Assembly (NCBI GenBank): GCA_013697735.1 | Contig: JACCWH010000230.1 | Coordinates: forward strand, 1-32,834 | Direction of reading: 5' to 3' | DNA length: 32,834 nt | Source of the DNA: Trueperaceae bacterium | GTDB taxonomy: Bacteria; Deinococcota; Deinococci; Deinococcales; Trueperaceae | Part shown: in pieces, positions 7,657 through 15,257 of the stretch | Numbering within the stretch: position 1 is the first letter of the stretch | How the letters are laid out: every line of letters starts with the position of its first letter | Notes under the pieces: generated by a model | Databases searched by the model: none | What the model saw: only the letters and a program-made list of their open reading frames with translations | Told to the model about the DNA's origin: nothing | Made by a program: the position numbers and the translations under genes

Positions 7657-8873
7657 AGCACGGCAGCGCTCGCGGGCGTCGTAGCGCCATCGTGGTCGTG
7701 TTCGTGGGCACCTACTTCGTGTCGTACTTCTTCCGCTCCACGAACGCCGTGATCGCCGACGACCTCGTGCGCGACGTCGGGCTCACTGCCGGGGCACTCG
7801 GCCTGATGACGAGCCTCTTCTTCATCACGTTCGCTCTCGTGCAGCTCCCGCTCGGCAGCGCGCTCGACCGCTTCGGCTCGCGCTGGGTCACGTCGGTGTT
7901 ACTCCTCGCCGCCGTACTCGGGAGCGCGATCTTCGCCGCATCGACCACCCTGACGGGCCTGGTGATCGGTCGCGGCTTGATCGGCGTCGGCATGGCGGGC
8001 GTACTCATGGGAGCGCTCAAGGCGTTCTCGTCGTGGTTCGACCCGAGGTCGTTCGCCACCGTATCGGGACTGCTGGTGGGGATCGGCTCTCTCGGAGCAC
8101 TCGCCGCCGCGACGCCGCTCGCACTCCTGAACGAGGCGGTCGGCTGGCGGGTCGTGTTCGTGGGTGCAGCGCTGGTGACGCTGGTGGCGGCGGCCGCAGT
8201 GGCACTCGTCGTGCGCGAACCCGAGGGCGGCGGCTTCGCGACGCCGGCGGCGGGTACGAGTCTGGCGGACGTCTTCCGGAGTGGGCGTTTCTGGCGCCTC
8301 GCCGGCCTCACCTTCGCGATGGCCGGCACCCTCTTCGCCTACCAGGGGCTGTGGGCCGGCCCCTACCTCACGCAGCGACTCGGCCTCGGCGCCGTGGAGA
8401 CCGGCAACGTGCTCGTGGCGATGGCGCTCGCGACGAGCGCCGGGTTCCTCGGCGCGGGCCCGATCGCGAATCGGATTGGGCTCGCCCGCGGTTTGGGCGT
8501 GAGCGCAGTCCTCCTCGTCGCCAGCCTGGTGGCCTTGCTCCTGCTCGACCCGTCCTCGCCGCGATGGCTCGTCGTGGTGGCGTTCGCGGCACTCGGCCTC
8601 GGCGGCAGCGGCAACGTGCTCTGCTTCGCGCTCGCGCGCGCCAGCTTCCCTCACATGCCCGGGCGCGCGGTCACGGCGGTCAACCTCTTCGGCATCGGCG
8701 GCGGCGCGCTCATGCAGTGGGGGCTCGGCGCCGTGATCGGGCGCTACCCGGCGAACGCGAGCGGCCACGCGCCACCGGAAGCGTTCACGGCCGCTGTCGT
8801 GGTGAGTATCGCCGTCGCGACGGCGGCGCTCTTCGCCTACGCACCGCTGGTTCGAACCCACACGAAGCCGTAA
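7653..8873 (+). CDS. Major facilitator superfamily transporter
   Basis: 406 residues with about 12 hydrophobic helices, a short basic N-terminus (MKHGSARGRR) and the MFS motif A-like loop ALDRFGSRWV between helices 2 and 3. This is a secondary transporter in the cytoplasmic membrane. The substrate is not evident; the sequence does not show the drug-antiporter motif C clearly. The GTG at 7653 is chosen because it overlaps the preceding stop as GTGA and puts the basic tail directly before helix 1. It is the last gene of the oxidase block; the following gene is convergent. Confidence 0.9.
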   Translation: MKHGSARGRRSAIVVVFVGTYFVSYFFRSTNAVIADDLVRDVGLTAGALGLMTSLFFITFALVQLPLGSALDRFGSRWVTSVLLLAAVLGSAIFAASTTLTGLVIGRGLIGVGMAGVLMGALKAFSSWFDPRSFATVSGLLVGIGSLGALAAATPLALLNEAVGWRVVFVGAALVTLVAAAAVALVVREPEGGGFATPAAGTSLADVFRSGRFWRLAGLTFAMAGTLFAYQGLWAGPYLTQRLGLGAVETGNVLVAMALATSAGFLGAGPIANRIGLARGLGVSAVLLVASLVALLLLDPSSPRWLVVVAFAALGLGGSGNVLCFALARASFPHMPGRAVTAVNLFGIGGGALMQWGLGAVIGRYPANASGHAPPEAFTAAVVVSIAVATAALFAYAPLVRTHTKP

Positions 8874-8912
8874 GGTCCATGCGTTCGCGGCCGACCTCGA
8901 GACGCTGGAGCG

Positions 8913-10466
8913 CTACAGCGGCATGTTGCCGTGGCGCTTGAACGGCCGCTCCACGACCTTGCCTTCGAGCATCCGTAGGTGGGAGACCAGCATTCTGCGC
9001 GTCTCCTTCGGGTCGATCACGTCGTCGATGTAGCCCCGCCCGGCGGCGAGGTACGGGGTGTCGAATGCCTTGCGGTAGGCCGCGATCTTCTCTGCGCGCA
9101 TCGCCTCGGGGTCGGCGGCTTCGGCGATCTCGCGCCGGAAGACCACGTTGGCGGCCCCCTCCGCCCCCATCACCGCCACCGCGGCCGTCGGCCACGCCAA
9201 CACCACGTCGGCCCCCATGTCCTTGGAGTTCATCGCCAGGTAGGCGCCGCCGTAGCTCTTGCGGGTGATCACGGTGATCTTCGGAACGGTCGCCTCGGCG
9301 TAGGCGTAGAGCATCTTGGCGCCGTGACGGATGATGCCGGCGTGCTCCTGGTCGACGCCCGGCAGGAAACCCGTCACGTCGACGAAGGTGAGGAGCGGCA
9401 CATTGAACGCGTCGCACGTTCGGATGAAGCGTGCGGCCTTGTCGGAGGCGTCGATGGTCAGCGTCCCGGCGAGGTGGCGCGGGTTGTTGGCGACGATGCC
9501 GACCGCGCGTCCACCCACGTGCGCGAACCCGGTCACGATGTTGCGGGCGAACTCGGCTTGGATCTCGAGGAAGCGCTTGTCGTCGACGATCGCGTTGATC
9601 ACGTCGTGCATCGCGTACGGGCGGCGCTGATCGGGGTGCACGATGCCGGCGAGCTCCGGCGTCTCACGCCCCTCGGGATCGCGCGTCGCTCGCGCGGGCG
9701 GCCGCTCCTTGGCGCTCTGCGGCAAGAAGGCGAGCAACGAACGAACGGCGGCGAGTACGGCGGTATCGTCGTCGGCGACGATGTGCGCCACGCCCGAGCG
9801 GCGTGCATGCACCTCCGCGCCGCCGAGTTCGGCGAACGTGACCGCCTCCTTCGTCACGGAGCGGATCACGTCGGGACCCGTGATGAACATGTAGGCGGTG
9901 TCGCGCGCCATCAGCACGAAGTCGGTCAGGGCCGGGCTGTAGACGGCGCCTCCCGCGCAGGGCCCCAGCACCGCCGAGAGCTGCGGCACCACGCCCGAGT
10001 AGACGGCGTTGCGGTAGAAGACCTCGCCGTAGCCCGAGAGGGCGTCGACACCCTCCTGGATGCGCGCCCCGGCGGAATCGTTGAGACCGATGATCGGGCA
10101 GCCGTTCTGCGCCGCGAGATCCATGACGCGGCAAATCTTCTGCGCGTGCCGCTTTCCGAGGCTCCCCCCCTGCACCGTGAAGTCCTGGCTGAACACGAAG
10201 ACCGTGCGGCCGTCGACGGCGCCGTAGCCCGTGACGACACCCTCCCCGGGAGCGTCGAGGTCGTCGCGCAGCGGTTCGACGAAGGCGCCGATCTCGACGA
10301 ACGAGTCGTCGTCGAGGAGGACGTCGAGGCGCTCGCGGGCAGTCAGCTTGCCGGCGTCGTGCTGCTTGGCGATGCGCGCGTCGCCTCCACCCTTCGCGAT
10401 GCGCTTGCGACGCTCCTCCATCTCGGCGGTGAGCTCGTTCATCCAGGTGAGCGTGTCGTCAGGCAT
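8913..10466 (-). CDS. pccB: Acyl-CoA carboxylase carboxyltransferase subunit (PccB/AccD5 type)
   Basis: 517 residues, the usual length for the biotin-dependent carboxyltransferase beta subunit of propionyl-CoA or acetyl-CoA carboxylases. The N-terminal half holds GGSLGKRHAQKI, the SAGARIQEG segment and GPCAGGAVYSPALTDF. The C-terminal half holds FVDVTGFLPG and RKSYGGAYLAMNSK, which form the acyl-CoA and carboxybiotin sites with their oxyanion glycines. It transfers CO2 from carboxybiotin to the acyl-CoA. No biotin carboxylase or carrier gene is adjacent, so the alpha subunit must be encoded elsewhere. The ATG has GGAGGGG upstream. The gene lies about 87 bases downstream of the FtsB-like gene. 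Propionyl- versus acetyl-CoA specificity is not resolved. Confidence 0.93.
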   Translation of the reverse strand: MPDDTLTWMNELTAEMEERRKRIAKGGGDARIAKQHDAGKLTARERLDVLLDDDSFVEIGAFVEPLRDDLDAPGEGVVTGYGAVDGRTVFVFSQDFTVQGGSLGKRHAQKICRVMDLAAQNGCPIIGLNDSAGARIQEGVDALSGYGEVFYRNAVYSGVVPQLSAVLGPCAGGAVYSPALTDFVLMARDTAYMFITGPDVIRSVTKEAVTFAELGGAEVHARRSGVAHIVADDDTAVLAAVRSLLAFLPQSAKERPPARATRDPEGRETPELAGIVHPDQRRPYAMHDVINAIVDDKRFLEIQAEFARNIVTGFAHVGGRAVGIVANNPRHLAGTLTIDASDKAARFIRTCDAFNVPLLTFVDVTGFLPGVDQEHAGIIRHGAKMLYAYAEATVPKITVITRKSYGGAYLAMNSKDMGADVVLAWPTAAVAVMGAEGAANVVFRREIAEAADPEAMRAEKIAAYRKAFDTPYLAAGRGYIDDVIDPKETRRMLVSHLRMLEGKVVERPFKRHGNMPL

Positions 10467-10553
10467 GGGCGCCCCTCCGAAGGGCGGGATCGTGCGGTGC
10501 GAACGCGACGATACCGCGGCGCCGGCGGCGACGCCGATGGGCGCCCGGAGCGC

Positions 10554-11000
10554 TCAGCGCCCGGGCTCGGGATCGGGATTGGTATCGGGATTGGTATCGA
10601 CCGGAACGCGCTCCGAGCGAGGTCCGACGAACCGCGTCTCGAACGCGAAGACGTACCCCTGCCGTCGCGCCAACTGCTCGCGATAGCCGGCGTCGGCCGC
10701 ACGACCGGCGATCTCGAGGAGGTCGTGACTCGCGTGGTCGAGCGCGATGATCTCGGACTCCAGCCGAGCGACCTCGCGTTCCGTGTGGCGGAGCCGCTGC
10801 ACCTCGACGCCGATCAACACCAACATCTGCACGCTGCCCACGAGGCAGAGCACCACGATCGCGGCGTTGGCGAAGCGCGCCACACGAACGGGGCGCGTGC
10901 GCTCGCCCGCCCGAGCGGCGGGTTCCGGGGGCACGACCCGCGTGGCGCCACGTGGCCGAGGCGCCGCTGGCAGCTCGTGTGGGTCGCCGCGCGTGCTCAC
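10554..11000 (-). CDS. FtsB/DivIC-like membrane protein with coiled coil
   Basis: 148 residues from a GTG at 11000 that overlaps the galT stop as GTGA. A basic, proline-rich cytoplasmic tail of about 45 residues (PRPRGATRVVPPEP) is followed by a single membrane helix (ANAAIVVLCLVGSVQMLVLIG) and a heptad-like segment (EVQRLRHTEREVARLESEI). A region of about 60 residues then ends in the repeat DTNPDTNPDPEPGR. This layout is that of septum-formation initiators (FtsB, DivIC), bitopic proteins that link FtsL and FtsQ at the divisome. Sequence identity in this family is low, so the assignment rests on topology. No fts genes are adjacent. Confidence 0.6.
   Translation of the reverse strand: MSTRGDPHELPAAPRPRGATRVVPPEPAARAGERTRPVRVARFANAAIVVLCLVGSVQMLVLIGVEVQRLRHTEREVARLESEIIALDHASHDLLEIAGRAADAGYREQLARRQGYVFAFETRFVGPRSERVPVDTNPDTNPDPEPGR
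10575..10598 (-). repeat. Perfect 12-bp tandem repeat inside the FtsB-like gene
   Basis: GGGATTGGTATC occurs twice back to back (10575-10586 and 10587-10598), preceded by a related half copy. On the coding strand it encodes the repeated tetrapeptide DTNP near the C-terminus. Copy-number changes would stay in frame. Confidence 0.9.
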
Positions 11001-11998
11001 GCTTCGACCTCGAAGAGCGACGAGGCTTGGCGCAGCATGCGAGCGGCGTCTTCGGGTGGGGTCGGATTGACGAAGTACCCGCTCCCCCAGTCGAACCCTG
11101 CCTGACGAGTGAGACGGGGTAGGACCTCGACGTGCCAGTGGTAGCTGGCGTCGTCGGCACGGGGCCGAGTGTGCAGGATGAGGTTGTACGGGGGGCGATC
11201 GAGCGCCGCACCGAACGTCCGCAGGACGTTCTGGAGTACCTCCGCCAAGGCGTCGAGGCGATTCGAGGGGGTGGCGGTAAAGGCGCTGGCGTGCTCCCGC
11301 GGCACGATCCACGTCTCGAAGGGCGTCTTGGACGCCCAGGGCGCGATGGCCACGAAATGATCGTTGCCCGTGACCATACGCTCGCGCCGCTCGACCTCGT
11401 ACGCCACCACGTCGCAGAAGAGGCAACGCCCGTGCAGATCGTGATGCGCCCGCGCTGCCGCGGCCTCCTCCTCCACCCAGCGGTTCGGCACCGGCAGGGC
11501 GAGCACCAGAGCGTGCGGATGATCGTACTGGGCGCCTGCCGCACGGCCGACGTTGCGCGTGAGCTGCACGTGGGCGACGTCGGGGCGCTCGGCCAGGAAC
11601 GCGAGGCGATCGCGGTAGAGGCGAAGCACGTCCACGAGGTGCTCGCGCGGCATCGCCTCGAGCGTCATGGCCGGATCAGGGTGCTCGACGATGAGTTCCT
11701 GGTAGCCGCTCGCCGGCCCGGAGACGTACGTCCCCTCGCTCGAGATCACGAAGGGGCGGGCGCCGAACGGGCTCCCGACAACGGGTAGGACACGAGCGCG
11801 CCAATCGGACGCGTTCGAGCGAGAGTGGCTCGATCGCAGCGCCTGGATCTCCCCGGGGAGCTCGCCTTCGCGTCCGGGTACGAGGGGCGAATCGGCCGCG
11901 GGCGTGTCGGTACTCCCGAAGTCGGACGGCTGCAGACCCCGATCGGGAGACATGAGGACCCACGCCTCGCCGAACGGGTCTTTGCGGAAGCTCGACAC
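10997..11998 (-). CDS. galT: Galactose-1-phosphate uridylyltransferase
   Basis: 333 residues. GalT exchanges UMP between UDP-glucose and galactose-1-phosphate in the Leloir pathway. The catalytic HPH motif is at 160-162 (AGAQYDHPHA), where the second histidine is the uridylylated residue of the family. Cys192-x2-Cys195 (CLFC) may bind metal. The C-terminal signature HWHVEVLPRLTRQAGFDWG followed by NPTPPEDAA is typical of the bacterial family. The start is GTG at 11998. The gene overlaps the FtsB-like gene by 4 bases. No galK or galE is visible in the window. A related nucleotidyl transferase with a different sugar substrate (for example an ADP-glucose phosphorylase-like enzyme) is possible. 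Confidence 0.9.
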   Translation of the reverse strand: MSSFRKDPFGEAWVLMSPDRGLQPSDFGSTDTPAADSPLVPGREGELPGEIQALRSSHSRSNASDWRARVLPVVGSPFGARPFVISSEGTYVSGPASGYQELIVEHPDPAMTLEAMPREHLVDVLRLYRDRLAFLAERPDVAHVQLTRNVGRAAGAQYDHPHALVLALPVPNRWVEEEAAAARAHHDLHGRCLFCDVVAYEVERRERMVTGNDHFVAIAPWASKTPFETWIVPREHASAFTATPSNRLDALAEVLQNVLRTFGAALDRPPYNLILHTRPRADDASYHWHVEVLPRLTRQAGFDWGSGYFVNPTPPEDAARMLRQASSLFEVEA

Positions 11999-12007
11999 GT
12001 GGCTCGC

Positions 12008-12016
12008 ATCGTAGCA
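12008..12016 (-). promoter_or_regulatory. Extended -10 box upstream of galT
   Basis: On the minus strand TGCTACGAT ends nine bases before the galT GTG. It fits an extended -10 (TGN-TANNNT), with transcription starting about two bases before the start codon, so the transcript would be nearly leaderless. No clear -35 is visible. The same TGCTANNNT form precedes the cox block and aguA. Confidence 0.5.
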
Positions 12017-12173
12017 GCGATGCTTCGCGCTGGAACGTGATCAACCTCAAACCTCGTGTGGCCCCTCCGACGCTGACCATGTGAAACGCTCCACCGGTGC
12101 GGAGGCGGTGCTTCGCTACAGTGCTGTGGTATCGAGACCAAGGGTCGCCGCGCGGCGACGAGGAGTGCGAGGA

Positions 12174-13304
12174 GTGTACGTGGAGGCCGACCACAGCGGC
12201 GCGCGCATTCTGATCATCGACGACGAGCCGGTCAACACCATTCTCCTCGGGCGAATCCTAGCCGTCGCCGGCTACGCGAACGTCACCTCCAGCAACGACC
12301 CGCTCGAGGCCGTCGACCTCTTCCGCGCGGCGCACGGGGGGCGCGATCCGTACGATCTCGTCTGCACCGACCTCCACATGCCCGGCCTGTCGGGCGTGCA
12401 GGTGATCGACATCGTCGCCCACCATGCCGAGCGCGACGAATTCCTGCCGATCGTCGTCCTCACCGCCGACCTCAAACCCGAAGCGGAGGAGGAGGCGCTG
12501 GAGCACGGCGCGAAAGACTTCATCACGAAGCCCTTCAAGTCGAGCCAGATCCGCCTCCGCATCGCGACCCTGCTCCGGACGCGATTGCTCCAGCGGCAGC
12601 TGCGAGACCACGCCCACAACCTCGAGGAGCAGATCAGGGAGCGCACCATCGAGCTCGAGGCTGCCCGCCTCGACGTGCTCGACCGGCTCGCGGCGGCCGC
12701 CGAGTACCGCGACTACACGACGGGCCAGCACACGCAGCGCGTCGGGCTGCTCTCCAGCCTCCTCGCGGCGCGCCTCGGGTACGACCGGGCGACCGTCGAG
12801 CTGGTGCGGAGGGCGGCACCGCTCCACGACGTGGGCAAGATCGGCGTTCCGGACAACATCCTGCTGAAGCCCGGGAGGCTCTCGCCGTCGGAGTTCGAGG
12901 TGATGCAGGAGCACGTCGACGTGGGCGCGCGCCTCCTCGCGCGGGGGCGCTCGAAGCTGATCGCGATGGCCGAGACCATCGCCTGGACCCACCACGAGCG
13001 CTGGGACGGAAGCGGCTATCCGGAGGGGCTCGTCGGGGACGCGATCCCGCTCGTCGGGCAGATCGTGGCGGTAGCGGACGTCTTCGACACGCTCATCAAC
13101 GAACGCCCCTACAAGGTGGCGTGGCCGCTCGAGGACGCGGTGGCGGAGATGCGCCGTCAACGTGGCCGCTGGTTCTCGCCGCGCCTCATCGACGCCTTCC
13201 TCGAGATCCTCGCCGAACGAGACGACCTCGTGGCCGATCTCCGGCGCGTCGGGGTCGGCCACGAAGCCGGGATGATCGAGGACGCGTCCACGTTGCGTGG
13301 GTAG
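12174..13304 (+). CDS. Response regulator with HD-GYP output domain
   Basis: About 376 residues. The receiver domain has acidic residues Asp16-Asp17, phospho-acceptor Asp66 (CTDLHMPG) and Lys119 (TKPFKS). A helical linker at about 135-175 (RQLRDHAHNLEEQIRERTIEL) probably forms a coiled coil. The HD-GYP domain has HD at 218-219 (LHDVGK) and GYP at 281-283 (DGSGYPEGL). Proteins of this RpfG type degrade cyclic di-GMP when their receiver is phosphorylated. The GTG at 12174 has AGGAG 8 bases upstream; a second GTG at 12180 also has AGGAG and cannot be excluded. The frame is open to 12081, but that stretch lacks family similarity. No partner kinase is adjacent. All catalytic motifs are intact. Confidence 0.93.
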   Translation: MYVEADHSGARILIIDDEPVNTILLGRILAVAGYANVTSSNDPLEAVDLFRAAHGGRDPYDLVCTDLHMPGLSGVQVIDIVAHHAERDEFLPIVVLTADLKPEAEEEALEHGAKDFITKPFKSSQIRLRIATLLRTRLLQRQLRDHAHNLEEQIRERTIELEAARLDVLDRLAAAAEYRDYTTGQHTQRVGLLSSLLAARLGYDRATVELVRRAAPLHDVGKIGVPDNILLKPGRLSPSEFEVMQEHVDVGARLLARGRSKLIAMAETIAWTHHERWDGSGYPEGLVGDAIPLVGQIVAVADVFDTLINERPYKVAWPLEDAVAEMRRQRGRWFSPRLIDAFLEILAERDDLVADLRRVGVGHEAGMIEDASTLRG

Positions 13305-13322
13305 CCGGGTCATGCTGGGCGC

Positions 13323-14402
13323 ATGCCGCGACTCTTCGATCCGATCACGCTTCGCGACCTGACGCTCCGCAACCGTGTCGCCATGGCGCCCATGTGTCAG
13401 TACTCGGCCGGCCCCGACGGTCGCGCGACGCCCTGGCACCTCATGCACCTCGGGGCGCGGGCAGCGGGAGGCGTCGGTCTCGTGATCACGGAAGCGACGG
13501 CAGTGGAGGCGCGCGGTCGCATCAGCCCGAACGACCTCGGGCTCTGGGACGACGCGCAGATCGAGCCGCTCCAGCGCGTGACGGAGCTGGTGCGCGCTCA
13601 GGGTGCGGCGCTCGCCGTCCAACTCGCGCACGCGGGCCGCAAGGCGTCGACGCACCGCCCGTGGGCGAGCGCTCGGGGCGCCGTAGGCCCCGAGGGTGGA
13701 GGCTGGACGGACGTCGTCGGCCCGACGGACGCCCCTTTCTCGAGTGCCCTGCACGCGCCACGACCGCTCGACGAGGCGGGCATCGGCGAAGTGGTGCGCG
13801 CATTCGCCGAGGCGGCGAGGCGCGCCGATGCGGCGACGGCCGACGCAGTGGAGATCCACGCCGCGCACGGCTACCTGCTGCACTCGTTCCTCTCACCGCT
13901 CGTCAACACGCGCAGTGACGCCTACGGCGGCACCTTCGACGGCCGCACGCGCCTCCTGCACGACGTCGTGCGGGCGGTGCGCGACGTGTGGCCCGCACAC
14001 AAGCCGCTGCTGGTGCGAGTGTCGGCGACCGACTGGGTCCCCGGTGGCTGGTCCGACGACGACACCGTCCGCCTTGCGGGCGAACTCGCCGGACTCGGCG
14101 TCGACCTCGTCGACTGCTCGTCGGGGGGCGCCGTTCCGGACGTGCGCGTTCCGGTGGAGCCCGGGTACCAGGTCCGGTTCGCGGAGCGCGTGCATCGCGA
14201 GGCGGGCGTTGCGAGCGGCGCGGTCGGACGGATCGACGCCGCCTCGCACGCCGATGCGATCGTGCGGGACGGTCGCGCCGACGTGGTGCTGCTCGGGAAG
14301 GCCCTGCTGCGCGACCCGCACTGGGCGCTGCACGCCGCCGAATCGCTCGGCGTGGCGAACGCGCAGCGCTGGCCCGTCGCCTACGGCTGGGCGGTGGGCT
14401 GA
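13323..14402 (+). CDS. namA: Old yellow enzyme / YqjM-type NADPH-dependent flavin oxidoreductase
   Basis: 359 residues forming an FMN-binding TIM barrel. Cys25 in APMCQYS is the redox-tuning cysteine of the YqjM (thermophilic-like) class, next to Tyr27. The substrate-binding histidines are His179 and His182 in EIHAAHGYLLHSFLSP, followed by NTRSDAYGG. LAHAGRKAS at 101-109 is also class-typical. These enzymes reduce activated C=C bonds of enones and nitro compounds and are often linked to detoxification. The gene starts 18 bases after the HD-GYP stop with no Shine-Dalgarno; a weak -10-like CATGCT lies 6 bases before the ATG. The physiological substrate is unknown. Confidence 0.95.
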   Translation: MPRLFDPITLRDLTLRNRVAMAPMCQYSAGPDGRATPWHLMHLGARAAGGVGLVITEATAVEARGRISPNDLGLWDDAQIEPLQRVTELVRAQGAALAVQLAHAGRKASTHRPWASARGAVGPEGGGWTDVVGPTDAPFSSALHAPRPLDEAGIGEVVRAFAEAARRADAATADAVEIHAAHGYLLHSFLSPLVNTRSDAYGGTFDGRTRLLHDVVRAVRDVWPAHKPLLVRVSATDWVPGGWSDDDTVRLAGELAGLGVDLVDCSSGGAVPDVRVPVEPGYQVRFAERVHREAGVASGAVGRIDAASHADAIVRDGRADVVLLGKALLRDPHWALHAAESLGVANAQRWPVAYGWAVG

Positions 14403-14419
14403 GGAGCGAGGGGACGGCC

Positions 14420-15181
14420 TCAGGCGAGCGAGAAGAGGCCGGGCTGAAGCGTCGCGCTCGCCACGTCGGGCAGCGCCGTCACCTCCGCGAACTCGAGCCC
14501 GCGGCGCGCGAGCACGGCGAGCGCCGGCTTCGTGATCGCGGGCGCCGCGAGCACACCCCGCACGCGCTCCCCCGTGATCTCGCGTACGCGCTCGACGTAC
14601 CGAGCGAGCTGGTGCACCGCCTCCTGCGTCGCCTTCCCGCGCTTGAGCTCGACCACCAACAGCACGCCCTCGCGATCGCGCGCGAACAGGTCGATGCCGC
14701 CGACGTCGGTCGGGAGCTCGACGTCGAGGACACGCAGGCCCGGCTCGATCAACTCAGGCGCGCTCGTCAGCGCGCGCTGCATCTCTGCCTCGCTCCCCAT
14801 GAGCACGAAGCCCGATCCCTCGCGCAGGTGGAGTGCTTGCGCCAGGGCGGTCTCGAGGAAGACGATCCGGACCATCTCCTCCGGCGAGCGGCGCTCCACC
14901 GTGAGCACGGCCATCTCGTCCTCGATCGCGACCCGCACGTGATCGGCCCGCGGTTGCCAGTTGACGGGCTTCACACCGCGGTAGTCATGGACCTGGAGGC
15001 TGCCGTCGGCCTTGAGCATCACCACGAAGTCGCCGGCGTCGGCGACGCTCGCTGCCCGACCGACGTACATCACCTCACACTCCGCGATCACCTGCACGAG
15101 GCAGCGCCCACCGCCGAGGTGTTCGTCGAGGAACTCGACGAGCTCGGCCGCGTCGGGGGTGATGCGTTGGTCCTCGACCAT
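14420..15181 (-). CDS. nucS: Endonuclease NucS/EndoMS (mismatch-specific)
   Basis: 253 residues, the usual family length. The N-terminal DNA-binding domain includes the WQPRADHVRV segment. The C-terminal RecB-like nuclease domain has Asp164 (GGIDLFARD), Glu178 and Lys180 (VVELKRGKA) and Gln191 (QLARY), which correspond to the catalytic residues of archaeal and actinobacterial NucS. The enzyme makes double-strand cuts at mismatches and underlies non-canonical mismatch repair in lineages lacking MutS/MutL. The C-terminus carries QPGLF (246-250), resembling a beta-clamp-binding motif. The gene is divergent from nfo and appears leaderless. The end is convergent with the OYE gene, 17 bases apart. 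Confidence 0.94.
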   Translation of the reverse strand: MVEDQRITPDAAELVEFLDEHLGGGRCLVQVIAECEVMYVGRAASVADAGDFVVMLKADGSLQVHDYRGVKPVNWQPRADHVRVAIEDEMAVLTVERRSPEEMVRIVFLETALAQALHLREGSGFVLMGSEAEMQRALTSAPELIEPGLRVLDVELPTDVGGIDLFARDREGVLLVVELKRGKATQEAVHQLARYVERVREITGERVRGVLAAPAITKPALAVLARRGLEFAEVTALPDVASATLQPGLFSLA

Positions 15182-15187
15182 CCGACG

Positions 15188-15193
15188 AGTCTA
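15188..15193 (-). promoter_or_regulatory. -10 box for a leaderless nucS transcript
   Basis: On the minus strand TAGACT lies six bases before the nucS ATG, within GGTAGACTC. The spacing puts the transcription start at or next to the A of ATG. There is no Shine-Dalgarno. The same nine bases occur before nfo on the other strand. Confidence 0.6.
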
Positions 15194-15244
15194 CCGCCCG
15201 ACCGCGCGACACCGGACCGCACGCCCGCGCCGCTGACCCGTTGG

Positions 15245-15250
15245 TAGACT
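15245..15250 (+). promoter_or_regulatory. -10 box for a leaderless nfo transcript
   Basis: TAGACT, within GGTAGACTC, lies seven bases before the nfo ATG. No Shine-Dalgarno is present and no -35 consensus is seen 16-18 bases upstream. It matches the TANNNT leaderless promoter pattern described in Deinococcus. Confidence 0.6.
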
Positions 15251-15257
15251 CCCGCTC

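Noticed and set aside
13311-13316. CATGCT as leaderless -10 of the ene-reductase gene
   Set aside because: It lacks the first T of TANNNT, and the gene lies only 18 bases after the HD-GYP stop, so read-through is as likely.
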